Assembly (NCBI RefSeq): GCF_035222375.1
Contig: NW_026946363.1
Span: 2,232,001-2,296,000, forward strand
Direction: 5' to 3'
Origin: Podospora pseudocomata
Taxonomy: Eukaryota > Ascomycota > Sordariomycetes > Sordariales > Podosporaceae
Length of the DNA: 64,000 nt
A program made the position numbers and the translations under genes. Each line of letters begins with the position of its first letter. Position 1 is the stretch's first letter. The notes under the pieces are model-generated. The model saw only the letters and a program-made list of their open reading frames with translations. It ran no database searches and had not been told where the DNA came from. Below, piece by piece: positions 11,052-22,972 of the stretch.

Positions 11052-11592
11052 GGTATCAGCCTGGTATGTTGCGGGCTTGAATAAGAGAATAGGAAGAGTG
11101 GTGCTGGATATCTGTGGTCTAATGACGACGAGGAAACGGTGGCTAGATGTGTGGGAAGTGGCGCTGGGAGAATACGAGACTGCCCATATCGCGTGTATCC
11201 GGATCGCTTGTGGCTTCTCATCCGTTTCGAACGGAATCAAAGACTCCCTATTGGCATTCTCACCTACACTGGACAAATCACGGCCCATTTGAAAATCAGA
11301 CCGCGAACAGTTTAAACCCTCCCGCTATCAGCCGGAAGCCATCGCATCAGCCCAACACCCATTGCTTCCGGCAGAGTCTCGTCGATAGAATCCCCGAAAC
11401 AGAAGGAATGTACACACTAGGTAAGGTAGCCAACACGGCTGGAATGAAGACGGGTTCATCAAAAACCCTGACATCACCGTCCCGATCTGCCGGAACATAA
11501 AAAGGGTCCCAAGACAATTTCGGTCTCACTTAACCCTCCTTCGGACAACCCACCCACCAACCCAAGAAATCTCCCAAGTCCACCGCCCAAAA
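11052..11592. promoter_or_regulatory. Spacer and promoter of array copy 4
   Basis: A TATA-like CATAAAAAGG at about 11497-11506 lies roughly 90 bp before the copy 4 start. CCCAAGTCCA (11573-11582) is shared with the leader of copy 2. Nothing else is seen. Confidence 0.4.
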
Positions 11593-11893
11593 ATGAAGAA
11601 GGTAAATCACCCCTTGTTCCAGCCATCCCCTTCCACTAACAAAAACCATCCAGTTCATCCTCCTCACCCTCCTGGCCCTGGCCCAACGGCATGCCCTCGC
11701 CTCGCCCCTCGTCTCCCTCCGTCAAGACCTTGTCGTCCGGACCTTGCGGTGCGACTTTGGCACCGCCTCCATCCAGGCCGACACGGCAAAGTGCACAGCC
11801 GAGGGCGTCTTTTGCAAAGAAAGCATCGGCGTGGTGATCACCGCCGGCACTGCCGCGGCTTACACCTGCCTGCAGCAGTGCAGCTGCGTGTAG
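11593..11893 (+). CDS. Small secreted six-cysteine protein, array copy 4
   Basis: Exons 11593-11601 and 11654-11893 (82 aa). ATG AAG AAG, a 52-bp intron (GTAAAT...CAG), then FILLTLLALAQRHALASP: signal peptide about 1-20, with ALASP identical to copy 2. RQDLV follows, as in copy 2, then C-x13-C-x6-C-x17-C-x3-C-x-C; the chain ends one residue after the last Cys (CSCV). It is the shortest member, almost only signal plus cysteine core, and defines the minimal domain. The mature protein would be about 50-60 residues with up to three disulfides. No established family recognised. Confidence 0.8.
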
Positions 11894-12279
11894 CGAACCC
11901 GCAACTAGCTACCTAGCCTCTTGAAGGACATGTGTCAGGCGTTTGGGATAATGCATGTGGCTGATGATAGGCTCTTAATAATAATACAGTAATATATCAT
12001 CCCGTCGTTATCCCCTTGGCGATGTTTACACCCCTCCTCCCCCTGTTCTGCTCTCCCGGCGAGATGAAGACAAAAAAAAGATTCATTTGCAAAAACCAGC
12101 CCCATCATGTCTAGATAGCTTACCATATGAGACTCTTCCATATTCAGACAGAAACAAATGACATGTCTTCCAGTTCTTCATAAATACTGCCCCCACCAGA
12201 CAAGAAGAGTCTTTCTTGGAATTACTGTCGATTAGCCCCTAAGGTCAAAAACACTTACACGTACCCAAACCAACCCCCC
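11894..12279. other. Convergent 3' region
   Basis: 386 bp between the stop of array copy 4 and the stop of the minus-strand Tat-SF1-like gene. No gene seen. Confidence 0.4.
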
Positions 12280-13769
12280 CTACTCACTCTCCTCCCCCTC
12301 CTCCCCCCCAGCATCCCTACTCTTCCTAAACCTCTCCCTCCCCGTCGCAAAAAAGGCCTCTACCGTCCTCCCATCAAACTTCCTCCCGTGCATCTTGCTC
12401 AGACACTTCTCCGCCGCCTCCCGACTCCCAAACTTGACCATCACGATCCCCTCCTCCTCCTGATCATACAAAATAACATTGTTCACCTTCCCCAACGTCT
12501 CACACTCCTCCCTGATGTCATCTTTGATGTCCAACAGCGCAGCCGGATCCTCCTCCAGCTCCTCCAACGTAAACATGTGCCTCAAAATGACAACCTTGTC
12601 CCACTTCCCCCCTCCCCCACCCACCTTTTCCTCCTCCTCATCCGACCAATCCGCCAACTTGGCCGATAACTTCTGCGTCTTCCTAATAATCTTTTGCTTA
12701 TCCTGACTGGCCTTCTTGTTGTTGTTATTACCCCCCTCCTGTTTCACCCCCCCTTCCCCCCCATTACCCCCCTCCCCATCCCCCTTTTCCTCATCATACT
12801 TCACCCTCTTATAACTCATATCCGCCGCCTGAACCTTCATTTTCGTTCCCCCCTCCCCAAATCGAAAATCCGTGTCATCCAGCAACATAATCGCCATCTC
12901 CACGCTCTGCGGCTTGAAAAAAACCACCAGCGCGTCCCCCTTAAACTTTCCCTCCCCGTCCGTGTACATCTTGATCCTCGGCCTCCCCGAGTCAATCTCC
13001 TCGGCAATAACCCCGCACTTTCGCGAAAACAACTCGGCCACTTCTTCGACTGTCGCGTCCGACGGAAGACCAGTGACGTACACGGCCGTGTTTTGCCTTG
13101 GTTGCGGGGGCGGGCGTTGCTTCTTTTTGCTTTTTGTTGAGGTGCCATTCTGTGAGAAGTCCTGTTGTGGGGGGAAAAGAAAGAAAAGGTAAAGGTATGG
13201 TTAGTGTTCTGTCCTTCGGGTTGCATAATGGTGGTGCTTTGATATCATCCAGAAAAGAGGAACGAATATATCGAGGCGAAAATGTTTCTTTATTGTTCTC
13301 AGATTGTCTGGTGTGATATGGTGTCTTCCTTCTCTTCGCGTATAGAAACATCATCACGGAGGTAGGTAGTGAAGGAAGGATAAGAAAAAAAAAAAAACAG
13401 AGAGAAAAAAAAAAAAGGAAAACAACACACAGCACGTAGCCGATGTTGCAAAAATGGTGGTGTGTTCGCTCTTCGCGGCAAGCTTACCTCTCTATCATCC
13501 CCATACCCCATCTTCCTCTTCACACCCTGCGCCGACCCATCATCATCCTCATCCACCCCGGGCACCATGTATCCCCTCTGCTGCTGCTCAAAAAGCGCCT
13601 CGTCGATGATAGGTATCCAGCGCCTCAGGCCCTCGTCAAACTCGTATTCGGTGCCGTCGTCCTGAACGGCGATGTACTTGTTGTCCAGCTTCGAAAACGA
13701 GATGCGCTCGTCCTGATCAAACAGCTCCTTGTCGGTTGGAAACGTCCAGTATTCGGCTTCGGCGGCCAT
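12280..13769 (-). CDS. CUS2: Tat-SF1 / Cus2-like U2 snRNP splicing factor
   Basis: Exons 13769-13488 and 13161-12280 (387 aa). The N-terminus reads YWTFPTDKELFDQDERISF and RRWIPIIDE, typical of Tat-SF1 homologues. RRM1 begins VYVTGLPSDATVEEV (about 121-210); RRM2 begins DKVVILRHMFTLEEL (about 282-370) and has the RKF loop of a U2AF-homology motif that binds a tryptophan ligand in SF3B1/Hsh155. An acidic SDEEEE linker separates them and the C-terminus is acidic. By family it escorts U2 snRNP in the nucleus. The intron 13162-13487 (326 bp) is several times longer than others here and contains A-rich runs. The start at 13769 matches the family. Confidence 0.85.
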
Positions 13770-14144
13770 GTTGACGGATGTGGTGGTGGTCAGAAATGGT
13801 TTTGGTGTTTGTGTAAAAGGTGAAAAGAGAATCGAGGACGTGGAATGTTTTTTTTTGAGAACAGTCGAAACCAGCATTGAAATGACGTTGCGCCGCTTGC
13901 GACAAGAAACCTGGGGTACAGCGGCCTTGGCGCGACGGCCCCACATTGAGGTTGGAGGCCCAGAAGAAAGAGATCGGGGCTGGCACTGTTTATTTACGCA
14001 TTCTACTACCCCTTGGTTCCGTGCAAAGGACAGTCTTGTTATCATTACACATCCTTATTCTATTCATGTCCGTGTTTCTCGACGAGAGGACTACAAACGT
14101 TCCCCTTATTAAAGAGTCTCAAATCCAGAAATCAAGACGTAGCT
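13770..14144. other. Spacer between RPN13 stop and CUS2-like start
   Basis: 375 bp that must hold the CUS2-like promoter and the RPN13 3' end. No further gene seen. Confidence 0.4.
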
Positions 14145-15637
14145 TCACTTCTTCTGCACCGTCTTCTTCACCCCCTCAACGAAAGCCTCAACAGCATCAC
14201 CACCACCCAGCGGCACAGACCCGCCCCTCACCAGACCACCGTTCTCAACCGCAATACCCAAAGAACCCGCGACAGTAGGCAGGCCGCCATCCCGGAGCGC
14301 TGATGTCAGGCTTGCTAGACTTTGCGTAAACTGAGGACTGCGCAGCACCTTCTTTAGGAGAGCGCGCTTCTGCCCGGAGCTCATGGCCTGCTTGGCAGCC
14401 TCTACTGCCTCCGCACTGGGCTCCTTGTCAATGTCATCCCCGTTCTCACCCTGCTGCGAGAGAACCAGTACCATGGGTGGGAGGTAGCTCAGCAAGTTGT
14501 CGACGTATTCATCTGACGCCGAGTCGAGCATGGGGATTGTAGTCGATGGTTCGAGAAGATCATTGAGCAGGGGATAAAGCTTGCCCTGAGCTGACTGACC
14601 ACCGCCCCCGCCGAGCTTCTGGTTGGCCTGGATCGAGGCCAGGAAGTTCCGCACCGCATCGGCAGCGTCGTTGTTTGTATTGTTGCTTGCCCTGTGAAAA
14701 GACAACACATCAGCACTTGCGCAAACGTTGGTGCTCAGATATAACCGGGAAAGTAAACGCCAGAATTCGCATTCTTTGAGGGCCCTTTGCTGGCCAAGTC
14801 TAGGAAAGTACATGCTATCTGCAAGCTTGTCTATCCTCTTGCGCCAGAAAACCATGATTAAGCCATGCGGATAGAGTATCAACACCTACGCTCTCGCACC
14901 ATCAGCACCTCCATCTCTCGAGTCCTCGCCCTCTTGCCGGAAGTCTCCCCCAGTAGCTCCAGGACCGGCACCTCCGCTGCCGCCGCGGTGGTGGGCATGG
15001 GCGTCGCCGTGCCCCTCAACGTCCTCCATCGTCTCGTCCTCGTCATCACGTCGGCTGTCGTCGGTGTTGTTGCGGACCGAGGCCAGCTCACGGGTCACGT
15101 CCACCTCCTCTCCCTGCAAGAGCTGGTCGACGATCTCTCCGATCTTGAGATCCCTGGGGCTGAACCAGGTGGGATCGCCGCTCTGCCCCTGTGGCTTTGA
15201 CTGAAGCCAGAAGATGTGTCTCTGAGAGGATGAAGTGAACTTGAGGACGAAGATGCGACCGTTGGTCTTGGCTGAGGGCTCGGTGGGGTTGCGGGTGTTG
15301 TAAGGGGTGAAGTGACCATCGGTTGGGACCATGACGAGATCAATCTCGGGCTCGTCGAGGGGGACATTTCTGGGTCGCCAACAAAAGTGGATGAGGTCTA
15401 GGTGTGGCTTGTGTTAGCTGGTGTTTGTCGCTGGAGAGCCGGGTGATTGGCATAGCATACCATCTTCCGAGTACAGATAGATATAGCCAGGTCTGGAGTC
15501 GGGCTCAACCTTGTAAGGCTTCGAGTTGTGCTGTTGCGTCGTCAGTAAAGGGGGGGATAGCTCGAGACAAGAAGGACCAGACGAACGTCGACCTGGCAGA
15601 GGCCCGCCTTGAAGGTGATGATGGGTGTTATCGACAT
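14145..15637 (-). CDS. RPN13: Proteasome ubiquitin receptor Rpn13
   Basis: Exons 15637-15587, 15530-15461, 15397-14890, 14691-14145 (391 aa). The spliced N-terminus is MSITPIITFKAGLCQVDH followed by GYIYLYSEDDLIHFCWRPR and GRIFVLKFTSSSQRHIFWLQ, the Pru domain that docks on Rpn2 and binds ubiquitin (about 1-125). After an acidic/His linker, a DEUBAD-type helical domain (about 225-385, from NNTNNDAADAVRNFLA to the end) would recruit the deubiquitinase Uch37/Uch2. Intron 1 uses the weak donor GTTCGT; the alternative donor six bases upstream would remove Val-Asp and cannot be excluded. Intron 3 is 198 bp. It is part of the 26S proteasome regulatory particle. Confidence 0.88.
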
Positions 15638-17702
<2,065 letters not shown>

Positions 17703-18375
17703 AACGTTGCAAGATACAGCAAGCAAGAAAGGTAGTAGCACTGCAGCTGCGGATGGGACTGGGTTTAAAAGTCCCGGGAAAAGTACTTTGGGGAAAGGGG
17801 GATGAGGTGTGTAGCTATGAGGGGCTATAATGGGTAGTTGTGCATGTGTGTGTGTGTATAGAGGAAGAGAGAGACGAGATATTTGAAGCAGAAACCATTC
17901 ATACGATTTTTTTATTTTATTTTTTTGGTTTAGTCATTTATCAAATGTAAATGCGGGAGGTTAGGGAGGGGGGAGGGGGCGGCCGGTCTACAAAAACATA
18001 GAGAGGACATTGAAGCCGGGACGGGTACCTGGGTTTGGTGTTCAAGCTTTCAATTGCGAAACGAATTCATGGAGACTTGGGGCGAGCAAGGGGGGAGGGG
18101 TTGTCTTTTTTGAGTCGTTAGAAAGTTATACAGATACCACATGATATGATTCAAGTTTATGATTGGGGTATTATGGGGCTACGAGAGAAAACGGGATGAG
18201 AGATGATGTGAAGGCCCCCTCCCCAATGTATTATCTTCCAGAGTTTGAGAGTTCCAGAGGTGACGATCAACATCTCTTTCAAAGCCAACTGATATCCTAC
18301 TCCTGAAACGTGCGCTATTACGATTCGATATCGTTAATCCAGACCTCCTCCTGTCCTATCCCATCCCCAGGTTAG
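17703..18375. other. Convergent 3' region
   Basis: 673 bp between two stops with a GT-rich tract near 17847-17860 and T-rich stretches. No gene seen. Confidence 0.4.
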
Positions 18376-19003
18376 TTAACTCCCCTCATACCTCCCCCCA
18401 GGCTGATCCCCAATCCAAAGCTCCACCAACCCCCTCGCGCCAATCTCATCCCCCTCCCTGAGCAGCGCAGCAACGTCGACGTTGAGAGGTGAGTCAATCC
18501 CCGGATGATCAAGCAGCATCCTCACTGCCTTTACACACTCCAACACACTATACGCCGGGCTCCAGGCATCTTTTAGTAAATCAAGACATATCTCCCCGGT
18601 CTCTAATTTCACGTTTGCATGGACAATCGAGGTTTCAAACTTGATTTCCGGCGGGGAGAGGGGGTACGTAGGGGGGATGGTGATTTTTAGTAACCACCTG
18701 CCATCTATCATCGCACAATGTCAGCATTTGATCGGGATATGGCTGTAAAGGGGGGGGGGGGAAATAAAAGAGGGAAGACAAACCAGCATATCCACCCCCT
18801 AACCCTCTCCCGTTCAGTACCGCCTCCCAATGCAACAAGTCGGTTTGGTCGGGCGGGCCGAGGCGTTCGATCCCGAGTTCTATCTCTTTGTTTGGGGCGT
18901 CTGACAGTTGGGATTGGATGGAGGCGTATTCTTTTGCCAGGCGGCGGATTGCCGCCCGAGCTCCTGCGGCTGAAGAGGACGATGGTTTTGATCGGGAGGA
19001 CAT
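18376..19003 (-). CDS. PEX4: Peroxisomal ubiquitin-conjugating enzyme Pex4
   Basis: Exons 19003-18784 and 18704-18376 (182 aa). An E2 fold: after a Ser/Ala-rich start, RAAIRRLAKEYASIQ, then RWLLKITIPPTYPLSPPEIKF, and the active-site region HANVKLETGEICLDLL with catalytic Cys near 113, followed by AWSPAYSVLECVKAVRMLLDHP and SPLNVDVAALLREGD. HANVK.ETGEICLDLLK plus the SPLN-D-AALLR end points to Pex4, which monoubiquitinates the receptor Pex5 on the peroxisomal membrane so that Pex1-Pex6 can extract it. The intron 18705-18783 contains a C-rich tract. PEX6 lies about 30 kb away in the same window. Confidence 0.85.
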
Positions 19004-20107
19004 TTTCTTCTGAAGCTATGTGGGAGGAGGGGATATCGTCACGTAGGTCGGCTGGAGGTTGGAAGGGGGTGGAAGTCTATCGAGGTGCCGTATGCGACGA
19101 GGTATGCGGTATGTGGTATGCGGTATGCGGTATGCGGTATGCGACGAGCTAATGCGATGCGATGCGCTGGTGACGGAACCCTAACAGTCGGTGTTCGAAT
19201 ACCCTAATCCTGAAAACAAAAGCTCGCGAATGGATTATGAGGGAATCTTGGCTCTACTTGTCGTTGTTGTCGTCTTCAAGAAATAAATGTTGATGATTGC
19301 TAATCTCCAACCAAACCTGTCACGGTTCAGCTCACACGCGGGCAGCAGCTCAGCTGAACACGGCACGGCACGGGCACCCACCCATCCCCACACCACCTCC
19401 GTGCATCAGACCCGCTGAAACTGCCGAACCAAACGGTCCCAAATTACCGAGGCACCGTACCGTACCTTGCCCTGGAACCCGGAGCACAGTGCATGGTTTT
19501 CAGCATCCCAAACCCCCGAGTGCCAGCGGGCTGATCATACATACACATCCCAAAAAGGAGTCCCTTCCACACCTCTACAAAACTCAAAACTATTGCGTCG
19601 ACCTCGTCATGCATTAGATGCGTGAACCGCCCTAACTACCTCGCTATGGTCGAACACATTGTGCGCATTTGATATGTCCAGAGAATCAAAAACCATCGTC
19701 CTCCCCCAAATTTGTGAATCATATGTCCATCACCCATCATGTCCTCCCCTCCTACCTAGCCTCCTCCAGCAGGAAAAAAAAAATCATAAAGCAACACAAG
19801 TAACCTTTGGCAATTGAGATCATGTTCATCTACAACTTCCATGCAACCTGGTTCTCATGCGACCAAACACAAAAAAAGAACAGAAAATAAGATAAACAAC
19901 GCCATGCTCCCCGAATTAGAAACCTCACCCTCAAAGTCATAATCCTACATAAATTCCCAGTACTCAAAAGCCACGCGAAGTAACGAACGGGTACCAATTG
20001 TTGTCTTGTGATTCATTCCCGAGATAAAAGTCTTGATCATGGCGACCTCGTAATCAAGCCATCTATCAGAGTTGTGTGTGATGCGTATGCCGAGACGCCT
20101 ATGCGGC
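19004..20107. other. PEX4 upstream region and spacer
   Basis: 1.1 kb without a recognised gene. It contains a 7-bp GGTATGC minisatellite at about 19097-19142 and two ACCCTAA-type strings (about 19169 and 19200). Confidence 0.5.
19097..19142. repeat. GGTATGC heptamer minisatellite
   Basis: Six to seven near-perfect tandem copies of a 7-bp unit, about 95 bp upstream of the PEX4 start; a GCGAT repeat follows at about 19152-19165. Confidence 0.85.
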
Positions 20108-22972
20108 TTACGCCGCCTCGTTATCCTTAGGCTTCCAGAACTTCACCATCCTGCTCAATCTCTTGGCTTTGCTGACTTTGGACTTCTGCTCTGGCTCGCT
20201 GTCCAGAGGAACCTCCATTGACAGCTTGCTCCGCTCGCCATGAGAGCTGCTAATCAAACGGCTCAAGCTGGCCAGACTGGAACGCCTTCGCCCAAAGGCA
20301 GTCGAAGTGAACGAAGCCGGCCGTGGCAAGTCGTGCAACGGCGGGTTTCTTGCCTGGGGGTGCTGGGGGAACAGGCTTTCGCGCGTCATGGTCGAGTTGC
20401 TGCTGGTGAGCGAAGGGATATCATCGACCGAGATGCGCACTTCCGGACCAGGCTCGCCCAAGAGTAACGACTGGAAATTATCCTCCGTGATGGATGACGG
20501 CGCTGTCGAGATCCGATGGGCGTCGTACGACATGGGTGTGCGTGGAGATGGGAATGCCGATGACTGCGTCATGGAAAAGGGGCTGATGGGAGGCATCGAG
20601 GATGGCGGAAGGCTCAGTGGCCCAACATCGACAGGCGCCAAATCCTTGGGACGGGAAACGTGACGTGGGGATGGTGTGGTGGATCCGGAATAACCGCCGT
20701 GAATTGAAGAAGAGTTCCTCGGGGTGCCCGGTGCAACGGCAGGGACGGCGTCCGGAGTGTCGCTATTCGCCGAGCCCATCGTATAGTCAGGCACCACAGT
20801 AAGGAACGCCTTCCCTTGCTCGCCATCCTGAGAGGTCCTAGCAGCGGGAGACTCCTGAGGGACAATTGGAGAAGGTCTCGCTTCAGGGGCAAGGCTTGTG
20901 CTCTCCGACTTTTCCACAACAGGGGTTTCAACCAGCGGTGTAGATTGTCCAGCGGAGCTCTTGCCGGAATCGCTGTCCTCCTCTTCTTCTTCTTCATCCT
21001 CCTCAAACACATCTGCCATGGTGGAGCTGCTTCCAAAGCGTCTGAACCCAAGCCTACCGCCTTCAAAAGGCACCATTTCTGGTGCGCTTTCCGCACGGCG
21101 ATGGTGGTAGTGCATGCCCGGGCCAGTGAAGCGGCTCATTCCGGCTGCGCTGTGAAGCTGCTTCTTCACGTTGCCACCGGCTCGTTGCGCCGCCTCCCAC
21201 TCAGGGTTTCGAGGCAGGGGCGTATTGAAAGGACCAAGAGCCGCATCAAGGTCAATCATCTGGTACGACATATCCTCATCAGGGACAGAGACAGGCTTGG
21301 GGAATGTCCAAGACTGGAAATCTCCTGTATCCGGGGATTCGGTGACGGTGAAGGTCGGAACGTTGATTTGCGCATCGGTCGAGTCTTGTTGGAGAGCATC
21401 GACTTCCTCCAGGAACCGAGGTGGAGGCGGTGTTGGCGTTCTCCTCTTTTGCTTTCCGTAGCGATGTTTGGACTTGCGAGAAAGAATCGTTCCAGCCCAT
21501 GTTTTGACCTTCTTTTGCTTCTTGCTCCTCTTCTTGGTGAGTGGCTTCATGGTGTTCAAAACCACGTCCGGTTCAAGAGCCATGTCGTCCATAAACTGTT
21601 CCGCAGAAACGCGCTCAGGAGCTGGCGAGTTAACGTGAGAACTGGAGGCGAGGGGGCTCTCTGATTGAAAGCGTGTGGGTGATCCTGTTGCCTGTGAATC
21701 ACGGCCCTCGCGACCAAAGAAGGTCCATTTCTTGCCAGACCGAGTTGGGCTGGGTGTTGCCGGACTGTGGGGAAGAACAGGAGGGATGGCACCCAGAAAC
21801 GGGATTGATCCTCGTCTCCTTGGCGAAGATGGAGTAGGCTCCTCTTCCTGAGCACTCAAGGTGTTCTCCAACACCGCCCCAGCTGTACTGGGCCGGCTAT
21901 CGCTCATTTTGGCAGCTGGGCCGCCGAATGTGAAAGGTGTGCTGAAATCACGCTCACCGGTAGTGAGCGAGATGAGCGAAGAGATGCTGCCCGAGACAGA
22001 GTGTCCAGGGCGGGCGGTAGCTGTGCTGGAGGCGTCACTGGAGACCAGAGAAAGCGGTCTGGGGATATACTCCAACGTGTCTGAAAATCCCACACGGTTT
22101 CTGGCCGGTGGCTTGGCGTCACCTTCCACGTCGGCCATCGGGACACCAGTGGAGTCAGTGGGCGCCTCCGATGGTGATCCAATGTTTGGCTCCGATTTTC
22201 TGCCCTGCTCGGCAGTCGGGAAGTCCTGTCCACCGGGGCGATTCGGAAAAATAGGGCTGGCAGGAGCGCTGCCTCCCCTCAAGTTGGGGTTCGGTGGTGG
22301 AGGCAGAATGATGGAGGAAAGATCGTGGCTGGATATGGCGGCAGATCGACGATGAGCGTGACCTCTCCGTGGTCTTGTGGGTTGCAACATCGGTGAGGCC
22401 ATCCCGCTTTCTGGTTTTGTCGGGCTGACATTGGTGATCGTGATGGCCTCCCCGTCACGAAGCTTTCCTCCAACAAATTCGCTTCCGCCACGACGATGTC
22501 CGTGGCCACCAGGTCGGGTAGCAGCTGTTCTTGGAGAGCTGGGAGCAGAAGGTGACTGCGCAGGGCTGAGGTAGGCGCTTTCGGGACTGAGGGTGGACGT
22601 CAAAGAGGCGCCAGGGTTGAAGGAGAAATTGGGAAGCGCTGGCGTTCGAGGCTTGGAATTGTCAATCTCTTTAGTCAAATCCAACCCGGCGATATGAGGC
22701 TCTATCGCAGATCGCGGCCGTCTCCCAGTAGCGCGCGAGAAGGTGGATGGGGCCGAAGCCGAAGAGGATGAAGGTCGTGCTGGAAACACGAATGGCGGGT
22801 TCGGAGGAGGCGGAATCGTTCTCGGCGATGTCTGTGGGCTGGAAGAGTAATCATCGTGGGGACCCATAGCGTTGGGGTTTGTGGAATCCGCAAGCCGAAG
22901 CATCGTGAGGTTGTTGAGGCCGTCGGCCGTGGGAGCATCGACCATCATGTCGGAACCGAATGTGGTTGCCAT
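20108..22972 (-). CDS. Large disordered Pro/Ser-rich fungal protein
   Basis: Single exon, 954 aa from ATG 22972 (the frame stays open a little further upstream but without ATG). Not recognised as a named family; similar fungal proteins are often labelled proline-rich or cell-wall related, but no signal peptide or membrane segment is visible, so it is more likely intracellular. It is full of SP/TP sites, has PPPPNPP clusters, and basic patches such as KKRSKKQKK near 480. Sites of the form HxRxxS (HRRGGS near 160, HRRAES near 626) and HAHRRS near 207 fit the NDR/LATS kinase consensus. The C-terminus is basic (MVKFWKPKDNEAA). Likely a phosphoregulated scaffold; this is inference. Confidence 0.75.
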   Translation of the reverse strand: MATTFGSDMMVDAPTADGLNNLTMLRLADSTNPNAMGPHDDYSSSPQTSPRTIPPPPNPPFVFPARPSSSSASAPSTFSRATGRRPRSAIEPHIAGLDLTKEIDNSKPRTPALPNFSFNPGASLTSTLSPESAYLSPAQSPSAPSSPRTAATRPGGHGHRRGGSEFVGGKLRDGEAITITNVSPTKPESGMASPMLQPTRPRRGHAHRRSAAISSHDLSSIILPPPPNPNLRGGSAPASPIFPNRPGGQDFPTAEQGRKSEPNIGSPSEAPTDSTGVPMADVEGDAKPPARNRVGFSDTLEYIPRPLSLVSSDASSTATARPGHSVSGSISSLISLTTGERDFSTPFTFGGPAAKMSDSRPSTAGAVLENTLSAQEEEPTPSSPRRRGSIPFLGAIPPVLPHSPATPSPTRSGKKWTFFGREGRDSQATGSPTRFQSESPLASSSHVNSPAPERVSAEQFMDDMALEPDVVLNTMKPLTKKRSKKQKKVKTWAGTILSRKSKHRYGKQKRRTPTPPPPRFLEEVDALQQDSTDAQINVPTFTVTESPDTGDFQSWTFPKPVSVPDEDMSYQMIDLDAALGPFNTPLPRNPEWEAAQRAGGNVKKQLHSAAGMSRFTGPGMHYHHRRAESAPEMVPFEGGRLGFRRFGSSSTMADVFEEDEEEEEEDSDSGKSSAGQSTPLVETPVVEKSESTSLAPEARPSPIVPQESPAARTSQDGEQGKAFLTVVPDYTMGSANSDTPDAVPAVAPGTPRNSSSIHGGYSGSTTPSPRHVSRPKDLAPVDVGPLSLPPSSMPPISPFSMTQSSAFPSPRTPMSYDAHRISTAPSSITEDNFQSLLLGEPGPEVRISVDDIPSLTSSNSTMTRESLFPQHPQARNPPLHDLPRPASFTSTAFGRRRSSLASLSRLISSSHGERSKLSMEVPLDSEPEQKSKVSKAKRLSRMVKFWKPKDNEAA

